Shown: positions 17,025 through 26,608, counted from the stretch's first letter. The stretch: DNA of 64,000 nucleotides from AC-69 sp963751665 (GCA_963751665.1 CAVVVF010000010.1:124001-188000), one strand, 5' to 3'. The notes: generated from the sequence alone by a model not told the origin. Numbers and translations: made by a program.

Positions 17025-18699
17025 CCCTCTGCTTCGCCGATACCTTCCCCGGGTAACGGTAGAAGTCGACGGCGGCCGGCTCCAGGGGTGTCGTGCCCAG
17101 GATCGCGTCGGCAGCCTTCTCGGCCACCATCATGACCGGCGCGTAGATGTTTCCGTTGGTGACGTAGGGCATGACGGAGGCGTCTACCACACGCAGCCCC
17201 TCGAGCCCGTGCACCTTCAAACCGATCGGATCGACCACCGACATCTCGTCGGTGCCCATCCTGCAGGTACACGATGGGTGGAGGGCCGTCTCGGCGTCAC
17301 GTGCGACCCACTCCAGGATCTGCGCGTCGGTTTGGACCTCGGGTCCCGGTGACAGCTCCCCCGCGTCGAACGGATCGAACGCCCGCTGGCCGAGGATCTT
17401 CCGAGCCACGTGGATGCCTTCGACCCATTCCCGCCGATCCTGATCCGTGGACAGGTAGTTGAACCGCAGAGCGGGGTGGACCCTCGGGTCGCGGCTCTTG
17501 ATCTTCACGGAGCCCCGGGCGTCGGAGTACATCGGCCCGATGTGCACCTGGTAGCCGTGATCTCCCGCGGGGGCCGAGCCGTCGTAGCGGACCGCGATCG
17601 GCAGGAAGTGGAACATCAGGTTGGGATAGGTCACATCCTCGTTGCTCCGGACGAAGCCGCCCGCCTCGAAGTGATTCGTCGCCCCCGGTCCCGAGCGGAA
17701 GAAGAGCCATTGGAAGCCGACCCACGGTCGGTACCGCCATTGCAGGTACGGGGCCACGGAGACCGGTTGCTTGCACGCGTGCTGGATGTAGACCTCCAGG
17801 TGGTCCTGGAGGTTCTCGCCCACGCCGGGCAGGTGATGCAGGACGTCGACGCCGAGGGCCCGTAGCTCCTCACCGTTGCCCACGCCGGAGACCTGGAGGA
17901 GCTGCGGCGAGTTGATCGCGCCGCCGCACAGGATGACCTCTCCCGCACGAGCCCGGTGGGGCGCGCCCCTGCCTCGCGTGTACTCCACGCCGACCGCCCG
18001 CGTGCCCTCGAACAGGATCCGCGTCACGAACGCACGGGTACGTACCTGGAGATTCGGGCGTCCCATCACGGGATGCAGGTAGGCGCGAGCGGCGGACAGA
18101 CGCCTGCCGTTGTGGACGTTGCGGTCGAAAGGAGCGAACCCCTCCTGCCGGAAGCCGTTCACGTCGTCCGAGAGCGGGTAGCCGGCCTGCTGCACCGCCT
18201 CGAAGAACGCCCCGAACAACGGGTTGGTGGCCGGGCCGCGCTCCAGCACGAGAGGCCCGGCACGGCCGCGGAACTCGTCCTCGATCTCGGCGGCCAGACA
18301 ATTCTCCATGCGCTTGAAGTACGGGAGGCAGTGGGCGTAATCCCAGGTCTCCATGCCCGGATCGGCGGCCCACCGCTCGTAGTCCATCGGGTTGCCGCGC
18401 TGGAAGATCATCCCGTTGATGCTGCTGGAGCCGCCGAGCACCTTTCCCCGGGCGTGGTAGATCCGGCGCCCGTGCATGAATGGCTCCGGCTCAGACTCGT
18501 ACTTCCAGTCGTAGAACCGACTCCCGATCGGGAACGTGAGCGCCGCCGGCATGTGGATGAAGACGTCCCAGATGTAGTCGGGTCTCCCGGCCTCGAGCAC
18601 GAGCACCCGGTTCGAGGGGTCGGCGCTCAGCCGGTTCGCGAGGGCGCTGCCTGCCGAGCCCCCCCCGATGACGATGAAGTCGTGCTGCGTGGGTGCCAT
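16960..18699 (-). CDS. betA: GMC-family oxidoreductase, choline dehydrogenase-like
   Basis: A 579-residue FAD enzyme of the glucose-methanol-choline family. It begins with the dinucleotide site DFIVIGGGSAGSALANRL (about 7-24), has GKVLGGSSSINGMIFQRGNPMDYERWA (GMC signature 1), GGAINSPQLLQVSGVGN (signature 2), the choline-dehydrogenase-like GYQVHIGPMYSDARGSVKIKSRDP, and the active-site His in TALHPSCTCRMG with the later YVTNGNIYAP. BetA oxidises choline to betaine aldehyde. A glycine-betaine-type importer starts 168 bases away on the other strand, which supports the choline assignment, but other alcohols are possible. The C-terminal 30 residues after DFYRYPG are unusual and overlap the EamA gene. 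Confidence 0.84.
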   Translation of the reverse strand: MAPTQHDFIVIGGGSAGSALANRLSADPSNRVLVLEAGRPDYIWDVFIHMPAALTFPIGSRFYDWKYESEPEPFMHGRRIYHARGKVLGGSSSINGMIFQRGNPMDYERWAADPGMETWDYAHCLPYFKRMENCLAAEIEDEFRGRAGPLVLERGPATNPLFGAFFEAVQQAGYPLSDDVNGFRQEGFAPFDRNVHNGRRLSAARAYLHPVMGRPNLQVRTRAFVTRILFEGTRAVGVEYTRGRGAPHRARAGEVILCGGAINSPQLLQVSGVGNGEELRALGVDVLHHLPGVGENLQDHLEVYIQHACKQPVSVAPYLQWRYRPWVGFQWLFFRSGPGATNHFEAGGFVRSNEDVTYPNLMFHFLPIAVRYDGSAPAGDHGYQVHIGPMYSDARGSVKIKSRDPRVHPALRFNYLSTDQDRREWVEGIHVARKILGQRAFDPFDAGELSPGPEVQTDAQILEWVARDAETALHPSCTCRMGTDEMSVVDPIGLKVHGLEGLRVVDASVMPYVTNGNIYAPVMMVAEKAADAILGTTPLEPAAVDFYRYPGKVSAKQRVSRPDRASAAPRRPGEPQRPG

Positions 18700-18867
18700 G
18701 CCTCGCCGGCCTCGCTCCTGTCCGGCCTCGGAGTCTGCACCAAGTTGGCGCGGGGTGCTCCCCCTTGTTGCTCATGCCGCAACCCCTGCCTTGCGCACAA
18801 GGACGCGAAATGGCCCAATATCCATCCGACCGGGCCGGCCGGGTTCTCGCGGCGAGGGGGCTGTCCT

Positions 18868-20043
18868 TTGGACGAGGCTACCGAGATCACCGTCGCGTGC
18901 CACCACGTGTGGAAGGTGTACGGGCCGAAGGCCGACCGCATCATCGGGTCCCCCGAGGCGAGCCTGCCGCGCCAGGAGCTCCTGGAGAAGACGGGCTGCG
19001 TCGCCGCGGTCCGAGACATCTCGTTCGACGTGGCGCCCGGCGAGGTCTTCGTCGTCATGGGGTTGTCCGGCAGCGGGAAGTCCACCCTCGTTCGCTGCAT
19101 CAGCCGTTTGATCGAGCCGACCGCCGGAGAGGTGCTGATCGACGGCGACGACGTGCTCACGATGGACGCCGAACGGCTGCGGGACCTCCGCCGGCGCAAG
19201 GTCAGCATGGTGTTCCAGCACTTCGGGCTCCTCCCTCACAGGCGCATCGTGGAGAACGTCGGCGTTCGGGCTCGAGATCCAGGGCGTCGAGAAGGGCGAA
19301 CGAACCAGGCGGGCCGAAGGGGTGCTCGAGACGGTGGGCCTGGGGGGCTGGGGGAACTCCTTCCCAGATGAGCTGTCGGGCGGGCATGCAGCAGCGCGTG
19401 GGACTGGCGCGAGCGCTGGCCACCGATCCGCAGATCATGCTGTTCGACGAGCCGTTCAGCGCCCTCGACCCGTTGATCCGCCGCGACATGCAGGACGAGG
19501 TGATCCGGCTTCAGCGCGAGGTGCAGAAGACGATGATCTTCATCACCCACGACCTGATGGAGGCGCTGAAGCTCGGCGACCGCATCGCGATCATGAAGGA
19601 CGGGAGTTCGTCCAGGTGGGCACCCCCGAGGAGGTCGTGGCGCGCCCGGCCGACGACTACGTGGCGGACTTCACTACGGACGTTCCGCGCGCGCACGTGC
19701 TGACCGCGCGCACGATCATGGCGGCCGCGTCGGCGGGTGACGGCAGGCGGTACGCGCGCGACGTCGCCGCCGACACCGTCGTCCAGGAGCTGATCCCGAT
19801 GGTGGCCGACTCCGAGCGCCGCTACGCGTCGTGGAGGGCGACGAGATGGTGGGTGTCATCGACCGCGACGGCCGTATGCACGCGATGGTCGAGGAGCGCG
19901 AGCTGATGGCGATCGCCACCCGAGAGACGGAGCCGTCCGAAGCGCTCGAGGTCGGCGCGGGGGCCGCCGCCCGTCCACCACGCGCCGCCCAACCCCTGGC
20001 CTGTCGCTCGATGTGGTCTCGGTGTGAGCGTGGCGTGCCGTGA
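18868..20043 (+). pseudogene. proV: Glycine-betaine/proline ABC importer ATPase, four single-base frame breaks
   Basis: The ATPase of a ProU/OpuA-type importer, 391 residues when repaired. TTG 18868 has AGGGGG upstream and begins DEATEITVACHHVWKVYG. The ProV-specific insertion before Walker A (GSPEASLPRQELLEKTGCVAAVRDISF), Walker A GLSGSGKST, LSGGMQQRVGLARAL, LFDEPFSALDPLIRRDMQ and THDLMEALKLGDRIAIMKDG are all conserved. The frame breaks at about 19261 (extra base), 19385 (extra), 19602 (missing) and 19820 (missing). The tail VVEGDEMVGVIDRDGRMHAMVEERELM resembles part of a CBS domain, known as an ionic-strength sensor in OpuA. The sequence outside the breaks is not decayed, which favours sequence error over gene death. 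Confidence 0.8.
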
Positions 20044-20934
20044 TCGTCGGGCTGCAGCTCACCGGGGGGTTCCCCAGAGATGGGTGGTCGACCTCGCGAG
20101 CAAGTTCGATTCGCTCGAGCTGTGGGTGATCCAGAACCAGAAGACGAGCCCGCTGTTCGTCGACTTCCTCAATCCGATCCAGCAGTTCTTTCGTCGCTGT
20201 TCACCGGGGTCACGAACGTGCTGGACCGGATGACGTTCCTGGGGGTGATCGTGGCGGCGGCCGCGATCGCGGGCGTGGTGGCCGGCTGGAGGATGGCGGT
20301 GCTCGCGGGCGTCGGATTCTTCGGGCTGGGGCTCTTCGGGTTGTGGGCCGCAAGCATGGAGACGCTGGCGTTGATGCTGGTCTCCGTCAGCGTGCGCTCT
20401 GCTGATCGGCGTCCCGCTCGGGGTCTGTCCGGCCGCCGCCCCGCGGTCGACCGGGTGCTGCGACCGATCCTCGACGGGATGCAGACCGTCCCCGCGTTCT
20501 CCTACCTGCGTTCCTGGTGCTCTTCTTCGGGATCGGGTTCCCGACGGCGCTCATCGCGACCGTGATCTTCGCGTTGCCGCCGGCGGTCCGCCTCACGAGC
20601 CTCGGCCTGCGGGGCGTACCACCGACGATCCTCGAGGTAGCCGACTCGTTCGGGGCCACGAACCGGCAGCGCCTTCGGAAGGTGCACCTGCCGCTGGCCA
20701 AACCATCGATCATGCTCGGGGTCAACCAGACGATCATGATGGCGCTCGGCATCGTCGTGATCGCTGCCATCGTGGGGGCGGGCGGGCTCGGTCGGTCGGT
20801 CCTCGATGCCTTGCAGACCCTGGACATCGGGAAGGCGCTGAACGCCGGGATCACGATCGTCGTGATGGCGATCGTGCTCGACCGGGTGAGCTACACCTGG
20901 GGCAAGCGCGGTCGCCGGCGCACGACCGACGTGA
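20040..20934 (+). pseudogene. proW: Glycine-betaine/proline importer permease, first domain, five frame breaks
   Basis: The first of two homologous permease domains. GTG 20040 overlaps the proV stop as GTGA and reads VIVGLQLTGGFPR, then after a missing base WVVDLASKFDSLELWVIQNQKTSPLFVDFLNPIQQFF. Repairing breaks at about 20077, 20188, 20425 and 20509 (missing) and 20395 (extra) gives helices GVIVAAAAIAGVVAGWRMAVLAGVGFFGLGLFGLW, the ALLIGVPLGVLSGRRPAVDRVLRPILDGMQTVPAFSYL region and the EAA loop EVADSFGATNRQRLRKVHLPLAKPSIMLGVNQTIMMALG. The 3' limit is uncertain: either this gene ends near the TGA at 20932 and the next starts at ATG 20935, or both domains form one long protein, with an extra base near 20952. 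Confidence 0.75.
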
Positions 20935-22011
20935 ATGCTCGGAAGCTGGACGTTGCGGCGGTGGCACGTCGTCGTGCTCGCCGCCGCGGCGACGGTCGTC
21001 GCGGTGTTCATCGGAAGGGACGTCCTCGTGCAGCAGGACTTCCCGACACGGTGGACGATCTCCGTGGCCGGCCCCACGAACACCGCCGTGAACTGGATCA
21101 CCCTGCACGTCGGCAGGCGTGACGAGGCGCGATCGGCGACTTCCTGACGAAGTACGGGCTGGATCCGCTCCGCAACCTGCTCCAGGATCTGCCGTGGTGG
21201 ATGGTCGTCGCCGGGACCGCGTTGTTCGCGTGGCGAGCGTCACGTCGCGCGAGTCTGATCGTGCTCTGCGTGATCTGTCTGACCGTGATCGGCGTCGTCG
21301 GGATGTGGGCCGATGCGATGGACACCCTCAGCCAGGTGCTGGTGGCGGTGGTGCTCTCGATCGGCCTCGCGATCCCGCATCGGGATCTGGGCCTCGCAGA
21401 GCGACCGAGTGGAACGCGTGCTGAAGCCGATCCTCGACGCGATGCAGACCATGCCCGCGTTCGTCTATCTGATCCCGGTGGTGGCGCTGTTCCACGTCGG
21501 GCGGGTACCCGGCGTGGTCGCGTCGGTCGTGTACGCGCTGCCCCCGGCGATCCGCCTGACGAACCTGGGGATCCGGGAGGTGCCGAAGGAGACCGTGGAG
21601 GCCGCCGAGTCCTACGGGGCGACGAGGTGGCAGCTGCTGCGCAAGGTGCAGCTGCCGCTGGCGCGGCCATCGATCCTGCTGGGGGTGAACCAGACGATCA
21701 TGATGGTCCTGTCCGTCGTGATCATCGCCGCCCTGATCGGCGGCGGGGCGCTGGGGCTGGACGTTCTGAACGGCCTCTACCACGAGATCGGGCTCGGGAT
21801 CATCGCCGGTCTCGCGATCCTCTTGCTCGCGATCGTGATCGACCGGATCACGCAGGCAATGGGCATGGCCCCCCGGGCGACCCGAGGCCCGGTCGGGTCG
21901 GGCGGCCTCACCTGGTGGACCAGTTTCCGCGCCATGCGGCCGCCCCGAGCCGAGGAAGGCACGGCGAACGTATCCGAAGGAGCAGAGGAGTCCGGAAAGG
22001 GGGAAGCATGA
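20935..22011 (+). pseudogene. proW: Glycine-betaine/proline importer permease, second domain, frame breaks
   Basis: The second permease domain, starting LRRWHVVVLAAAATVVAVFIGRDVL and continuing, after breaks at about 21121 (missing base) and 21380 (extra base), through FLTKYGLDPLRNLLQDLPWWMVVAGTALFAWRA to IGIWASQSDRVERVLKPILDAMQTMPAFVYLIPVVALFHVGRV. Its EAA loop EAAESYGATRWQLLRKVQLPLARPSILLGVNQTIMMVLSVVIIAALIGGGALG closely repeats that of the first domain, so the importer has two unlike permease halves. From 21387 to the stop the frame is intact. The stop overlaps the ATG of the binding protein (ATGA). Whether it is separate from or fused to the preceding domain is not resolved. Confidence 0.78.
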
Positions 22012-23015
22012 CGTTCCGACGGCAGTGGGCCGTAATCGCGCTGGTAGCCGTGACGGCGATGCTGGCCGCGGCCTGCAGCAATGTGGGCAGTGGCGGCGCC
22101 AGTAGCTCCGCTTCGGCTGGCGCGAACCCGGCCAACGCCAACATCACGATCAAGCTCGCGGTGAATGGCTGGGTCGGGGCGGCCGCCAACGCGGGGCTCG
22201 CGAAGGACCTGCTGGAGAAACTGGGATACAAGGTCGAGCTGGTCAAGATCGACGAGTTCGCCCAGTTCCCGGCGTTGGCTCGTGGTCAGCTTGACGCCAC
22301 GCTGGAAGTCTGGCCCTCCGGTCACGGGGCGGACTACAAGAAGTACATCCAGGGCAACGCCGGCGTCATCGACGCGGGCAAGCTGGGCGTGATCGGACAG
22401 ATCGGCTGGTGGCTGCCGACCTACATGGTGCAGGAGCATCCCGAGCTCGCGACATGGCAGGGCCTGAACAAGAACGCCTCGCTGTTCGCGACGGCCGAGA
22501 CCGGCAGCCAGGGCCAGCTGCTGGACGGAGACCCCAGCTACGTCACGTTCGACGGCGAGATCATCAAGAGCCTCGGGTTGAACTACAAGGTCGTATACGC
22601 AGGGTCCGAAGCTGCCGAGCTGACCGAGGTCAAGCAGGCGTTCGCGAACAAGTCGCCGGTCCTCTTGTACTTCTGGACGCCTCACTGGGCGCAGGCGAAG
22701 TACGACCTGACGATGGTTCAGCTCCCCGAGGTCACGTCGGCGTGCACGAACGCCGCCAACAACGAGGGCGGCAAGGGCTACGCCTGCGCCTACCCGCAGG
22801 ACGACCTCTACAAGGCGTTCAACGCGGACCTGCAGACGAGGGCCCCCCAGGCCTTCGCGCTGTTGTCGGCGATCAACTACACGAACGACGATCAGAACGG
22901 CATCGGCCTCGACATCAGCGCCGGCATGTCGCCGGAAGCCGCGGCCCAGAAGTGGCTCGACGCGAACCCGACGAAGTGGCAGCCATGGATGGACGCGGCC
23001 AACGCGGCGGGCTAG
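22008..23015 (+). CDS. proX: Glycine-betaine/choline-type ABC importer substrate-binding lipoprotein
   Basis: A 335-residue binding protein with a lipoprotein signal (MTFRRQWAVIALVAVTAMLAAAC, Cys23) and an OpuAC-type fold: ITIKLAVNGWVGAAANAGLAKDLLEKLGYKVELVKIDEFAQFPALARGQLDATLEVWPSGHG, then IGWWLPTYMVQEHPELATW and SPVLLYFWTPHWAQAKYDLTMVQLPEV. The aromatic residues in these blocks fit the cation-binding cage of betaine-binding proteins. ATG 22008 has AAAGGGGGA upstream and overlaps the permease stop. Unlike the two genes before it, it has no frame break. Ligand choice between glycine betaine, choline, proline betaine or DMSP is open. Confidence 0.88.
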   Translation: MTFRRQWAVIALVAVTAMLAAACSNVGSGGASSSASAGANPANANITIKLAVNGWVGAAANAGLAKDLLEKLGYKVELVKIDEFAQFPALARGQLDATLEVWPSGHGADYKKYIQGNAGVIDAGKLGVIGQIGWWLPTYMVQEHPELATWQGLNKNASLFATAETGSQGQLLDGDPSYVTFDGEIIKSLGLNYKVVYAGSEAAELTEVKQAFANKSPVLLYFWTPHWAQAKYDLTMVQLPEVTSACTNAANNEGGKGYACAYPQDDLYKAFNADLQTRAPQAFALLSAINYTNDDQNGIGLDISAGMSPEAAAQKWLDANPTKWQPWMDAANAAG

Positions 23016-23091
23016 TCACGGCCTGACGAATACGACGCGCGAGGGGCGGCCCGTAGGGTCGCCCCCGCGTTTCGAGGCAGAAGGGTGACGG

Positions 23092-24540
23092 ATGGGCGAC
23101 CGGCCCAAGATGTTCGTCGGGGGCACGTGGGTCGACTCCGAGAGCGGCAAGGTCTTCGAGGCCACGAGTCCTTCGACGGGCGCAGTGATCGGGACCGTCC
23201 CGGAGGGAACGCGAGAGGATGCCCGGCGAGCGATCGCCGCGGCCAACGAGGCGTGGCCGGCGTGGGCCGGGCTGTCCGCATTCGAACGGGCCAGGGCGAT
23301 GGAGCGCGTCGCCGCGGTGCTCGACGAGCGGCGCGAGGACCTCGCCCGTACGCTCACGCTCGACCAGGGCAAGCCACTCCGCGCGGAGGCCAACGGCGAG
23401 GTCGAGGAGTTGATCGAGTACTTCGCCATGGCGGCGGCCGATGCTCGCAGGATGGATGGGCTGATGCCCCCGTCCGTCGACGCGAACAAACGCGTGCTGC
23501 TCACGCGGGTGCCGCGCGGTGTGGTCTCCATCATCAGTCCGTGGAACTGGCCGTACACGATGCCCGGGGAGATCCTCGCGCCGGCGATCGCCTACGGGAA
23601 TACGGTCGTCTGGGCGCCGGCGCCCACGACGTCGATCTGCGCGGTGAAGCTGGCGGGCTGCCTGGAGGCGGCCGAGCTTCCCCCGGGCGTGGTGAACATG
23701 GTCACCGGTCCCGGCCCGATCGTGGGGGACGAGATCGCGGGCAATCCCGGAACGCAGGCGGTCGGGTTCATCGGCTCGATCGCCACCGGGCACGCGGTCG
23801 CGGTCCGCGCGGCCGGCAAGGAGCTCCTGCTCGAGATGGGCGGCAACGGTCCCCTGGTGATCATGGAGGACGCTGACCTCGACGCGGCCGTGATGGCGAC
23901 GCTCAGCGCGTGCTTCCTGAACGCGGGGCAGAGCTGCACCGCGGGGGAGCGCATCCTGGTTCACGAAGACGTCGGAGACGAGTACCTCTCGCTGCTCACC
24001 GAAGCGCTCGGAAAGGAGATCCGCCTCGGGGACCCGTTCGACGATGCCACGACGATGGGTCCGCTGAACAACGAACCCACCGTGACCAAGACCGAGAGGC
24101 ATGTCCGCGACGCGGTGGACCGCGGAGCCGTGGTCGTGGCGGGCGGGGGCCGCGCGCCACGGTTCGGGAGCGACCTGTTCTACGAGGCGACCGTCCTGGA
24201 GGGCGTGACCGAGGAGATGGAGATCGCGCGCGAGGAGACCTTCGGTCCGGTGGTGCCGATCTCGACCATCCGGAGCGAGGACGAGGCGATCGAATCCGTG
24301 AACCGCTCCCCTTACGGGCTGCTGTCGGCGATCTTCACGCGCGACCTGCGCCGCGGCCTGCGGTACGCGGAGGCAGTCCGCGCGGGCTGGGTGAACGTGA
24401 ACGAGGGCACGAACTACTGGGAATCGCATCTACCGTTCGGCGGCCGCTCCGGATCCGCGAGCGGCGTCGGGCGCGTCGGCGGGCCCTTCTCGATGGAGCG
24501 GCTGACCGAGCTGAAGACGATCGTCATCGACCTTTCGTAG
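23092..24540 (+). CDS. Aldehyde dehydrogenase (betaine-aldehyde or succinate-semialdehyde type)
   Basis: A 482-residue NAD(P)-dependent aldehyde dehydrogenase with Asn152 in SPWNWPYTMP, Glu248 in LLLEMGGNG, Cys282 in NAGQSCTAGER and EETFGPVVPIS. It lies 76 bases after proX in a choline/betaine neighbourhood, so betaine-aldehyde oxidation next to the choline dehydrogenase-like enzyme is the natural guess; the sequence alone would also allow semialdehyde substrates. ATG 23092 follows an AGAAGGGTGACGG ribosome site. A paralogue lies at 6738. Confidence 0.9.
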   Translation: MGDRPKMFVGGTWVDSESGKVFEATSPSTGAVIGTVPEGTREDARRAIAAANEAWPAWAGLSAFERARAMERVAAVLDERREDLARTLTLDQGKPLRAEANGEVEELIEYFAMAAADARRMDGLMPPSVDANKRVLLTRVPRGVVSIISPWNWPYTMPGEILAPAIAYGNTVVWAPAPTTSICAVKLAGCLEAAELPPGVVNMVTGPGPIVGDEIAGNPGTQAVGFIGSIATGHAVAVRAAGKELLLEMGGNGPLVIMEDADLDAAVMATLSACFLNAGQSCTAGERILVHEDVGDEYLSLLTEALGKEIRLGDPFDDATTMGPLNNEPTVTKTERHVRDAVDRGAVVVAGGGRAPRFGSDLFYEATVLEGVTEEMEIAREETFGPVVPISTIRSEDEAIESVNRSPYGLLSAIFTRDLRRGLRYAEAVRAGWVNVNEGTNYWESHLPFGGRSGSASGVGRVGGPFSMERLTELKTIVIDLS

Positions 24541-24570
24541 CCCCGGACCGTCATCAGGCCGGTTTCGAGT

Positions 24571-24599
24571 TTGACCCCCTGGAGTGCCGCAGGTATCGT
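24571..24599 (+). promoter_or_regulatory. Candidate promoter of the iclR-dmdA-like operon
   Basis: TTGACC (24571-24576) and TATCGT (24594-24599) are separated by exactly 17 bases. A short dyad CATTGTGAATG at 24610-24620 lies over or just after the expected start point and could be a site for the IclR protein encoded next, though it does not match a consensus I can name. Confidence 0.5.
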
Positions 24600-24630
24600 T
24601 CGCGCGTTGCATTGTGAATGACACGGTTGC

Positions 24631-25449
24631 GTGATGCGGAACAGCCACCAGCCTCCGACTGGCCAGGCGGGAACGGTCGTGCGCTCGGTCAAGCGTGCGG
24701 TCTCGATATTGGAGATGCTGGCCGACTCCGAGGAGGAGCTTGGCATCACCGAGCTCGGGCGGCGGCTCGGCGTCCACAAGGCGACGGCTTCCCGCCTGGT
24801 CGCGACCCTGGCGGACCGCGGCTTGGTCGATCGAAATCCGGTTACGGACAAGGTCCGGCTCGGTTTCGGGCTGATCCACCTGGCAGGAGCGGCGATCGCC
24901 GCCCTCGACGTGGTCGGCCACGCGCGGCCGTTCCTCCAGGATCTGGCGGACCGGACCCATGAGACCGTGAACCTCGCGGTGCTCGACGGCGACCAGGTGC
25001 TGAACATCGACCAGATCGCGGGGACCCGCTCGGTCGTGAGCGTGAGCTGGGTCGGGCACCGTACGCCGTACCACTGCACGTCGAACGGCAAGGTCCTTAT
25101 GGCGCACCTCGACGATCCCCAGCTCGACCGGCTCCTGGCGCTCCCGCTCGAGGCCCGGACCCCCCGGACGATCACCGACCCGGACCGACTCCGCGCCCAG
25201 CTCGAGGAGGTCAGAGCGCGGGGCTGGGCGCAGACGATCGAGGAGTTGGAGGAGGGGTTGAACGCGGTAGCCGCGCCGGTCCGCCGCGCGGACGGTGTGG
25301 TGGTGGCTGCGGTGAGCATCGCCGGTCCGGCGTTTCGGATGCGGCCCGCCGAGCTGCCGCGTGTCGCGAGGATGGCGAGGGATGCTGCGGCGGCCGTGTC
25401 GCGCCGGTTGGGGTATGCGGAAAGGAGTCAGTCAGTTGGCGGTCAATGA
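24631..25449 (+). CDS. IclR-family transcriptional regulator
   Basis: A 272-residue regulator. The N-terminal winged helix is seen at about residues 20-80 (VKRAVSILEMLADSEEELGITELGRRLGVHKATASRLVATLADRGLV), followed by the IclR effector domain (QDLADRTHETVNLAVLDGDQVLNIDQIAG to APVRRADGVVVAAVSIAGPAFRM). GTG 24631 or ATG 24634 can start it. Its end overlaps the DmdA-like gene by 14 bases in another frame, so it is probably the first gene of that operon and controls it in response to a pathway intermediate. The effector is unknown. Confidence 0.9.
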   Translation: MMRNSHQPPTGQAGTVVRSVKRAVSILEMLADSEEELGITELGRRLGVHKATASRLVATLADRGLVDRNPVTDKVRLGFGLIHLAGAAIAALDVVGHARPFLQDLADRTHETVNLAVLDGDQVLNIDQIAGTRSVVSVSWVGHRTPYHCTSNGKVLMAHLDDPQLDRLLALPLEARTPRTITDPDRLRAQLEEVRARGWAQTIEELEEGLNAVAAPVRRADGVVVAAVSIAGPAFRMRPAELPRVARMARDAAAAVSRRLGYAERSQSVGGQ

Positions 25450-26608
25450 GAGCCCGGGGATCCTGCTGTACACGAGGATCCGCAAGTCGCCTTACTTCTA
25501 CGCGTCCCGCAAGCACGGGGTGGCGCGGTACAGCGTCTACAACCACACGTATCACCCGCGCCATTACGGGGATCCCGTGAAGGAGTACTGGCACCTGGTG
25601 AACGGCGTCACCATGTGGGACGTGGGGGTGGAGAAGCAGATCCAGATCAAGGGTCCCGACGCGTTCGACCTGGCGAATATGATCGTCCCGCGCGACCTTC
25701 ACAAGTGCGCGGTGGACCAGTGCAAGTACGTCTTCATCACCGCGCCCGACGGCGGGATCTTGAACGACCCGGTGCTGCTGCGGGTGGAGGAGGACGAGTT
25801 CTGGCTCTCGCTCGCCGACTCCGACGTGAACCTGTACGCGCTCGGCATCGCGGCCGCCAAGGGCATGGACGTGACCGTGAGGGAGATCGACGTCGCCCCC
25901 GTGCAGATCCAGGGACCCGACTCGAAGAAGGTGCTGGTGGACCTGTTCGGCGATCGGGTCCTGGAGGTGCCGTACTACGGGCTGATGAAGGCCGAGCTCG
26001 ATGGGATGAAGGTCGTCGTGTCGCGGACGGGCTACACGGGCGAGGTGGGCTACGAGATCTACCTGCACGACGCGAGCCGGCACGGGCAGAAGCTGTGGGA
26101 CACGGTGCTCGAGGCCGGGAAGCCGCATGGGCTCGAGGTCATCGGCCCGTGCCACATCCGCCGCATCGAGGGCGGCATCCTCGCCTTCGGCGCGGACATG
26201 TGGTACGAGAACAACCCCTTCGAGGTCGGCTACCACTACACGTGGATGGTCGACCTCGATCAGAAGGCCGACTTCATGGGCAAGGAGGCCCTCCGCCGGA
26301 TCAAGCAGCAGGGCGTGAAGCAGAAGCTCGTCGGGGTGGACATCGGGGGCGAGCCACTCGGCACCTACATCGACAACGAGATGATCGACTTCTTCCCCGC
26401 GCACGTGGACGGCCGCCAGGTCGGCCGGGTGACCTCAGCCTGCTACTCGCCGCGCCTCGAGAAGAACATCGGCTTCGCCATGGTGCCGGTCGAGGTCGCG
26501 GAGCTCGGGACCGGGCTCCAGGTGGACACCCCGAAGTCCGGACGGGTCGCCGCGACGGTCGTGACCATGCCGCACTTCGACCCGACCAAGGAGATCCCCA
26601 AGCAGTGA
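25436..26608 (+). CDS. DmdA/GcvT-family folate-dependent methyltransferase
   Basis: A 390-residue aminomethyltransferase-fold protein that would pass a methyl or methylene group to tetrahydrofolate. The N terminus LLYTRIRKSPYFYASRKHGVARYSVYNHTYHP, then WDVGVEKQIQIKGPDAFDLANMIVPRDL and ILNDPVLLRVEEDEFWLSLADSDVNLYA, follows the layout of DMSP demethylase DmdA (VYNH, VERQVEIKG, NDPVILK, WWLSIADSDV, from memory of the marine enzyme) more closely than plain GcvT. TTG 25436 is preferred for its AAAGGAG 8 bases upstream; in-frame ATGs lie earlier. The next gene starts inside its stop codon (GTGA). Substrate could be DMSP, glycine betaine, dimethylglycine or another methylated compound. Confidence 0.8.
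   Translation: MAVNESPGILLYTRIRKSPYFYASRKHGVARYSVYNHTYHPRHYGDPVKEYWHLVNGVTMWDVGVEKQIQIKGPDAFDLANMIVPRDLHKCAVDQCKYVFITAPDGGILNDPVLLRVEEDEFWLSLADSDVNLYALGIAAAKGMDVTVREIDVAPVQIQGPDSKKVLVDLFGDRVLEVPYYGLMKAELDGMKVVVSRTGYTGEVGYEIYLHDASRHGQKLWDTVLEAGKPHGLEVIGPCHIRRIEGGILAFGADMWYENNPFEVGYHYTWMVDLDQKADFMGKEALRRIKQQGVKQKLVGVDIGGEPLGTYIDNEMIDFFPAHVDGRQVGRVTSACYSPRLEKNIGFAMVPVEVAELGTGLQVDTPKSGRVAATVVTMPHFDPTKEIPKQ

Noticed and set aside
22008..23015. proX as part of a larger open frame from 21201
   Set aside because: The frame is open upstream only because the permease is read out of frame; the lipoprotein signal, ribosome site and ATGA overlap fix the start at 22008.
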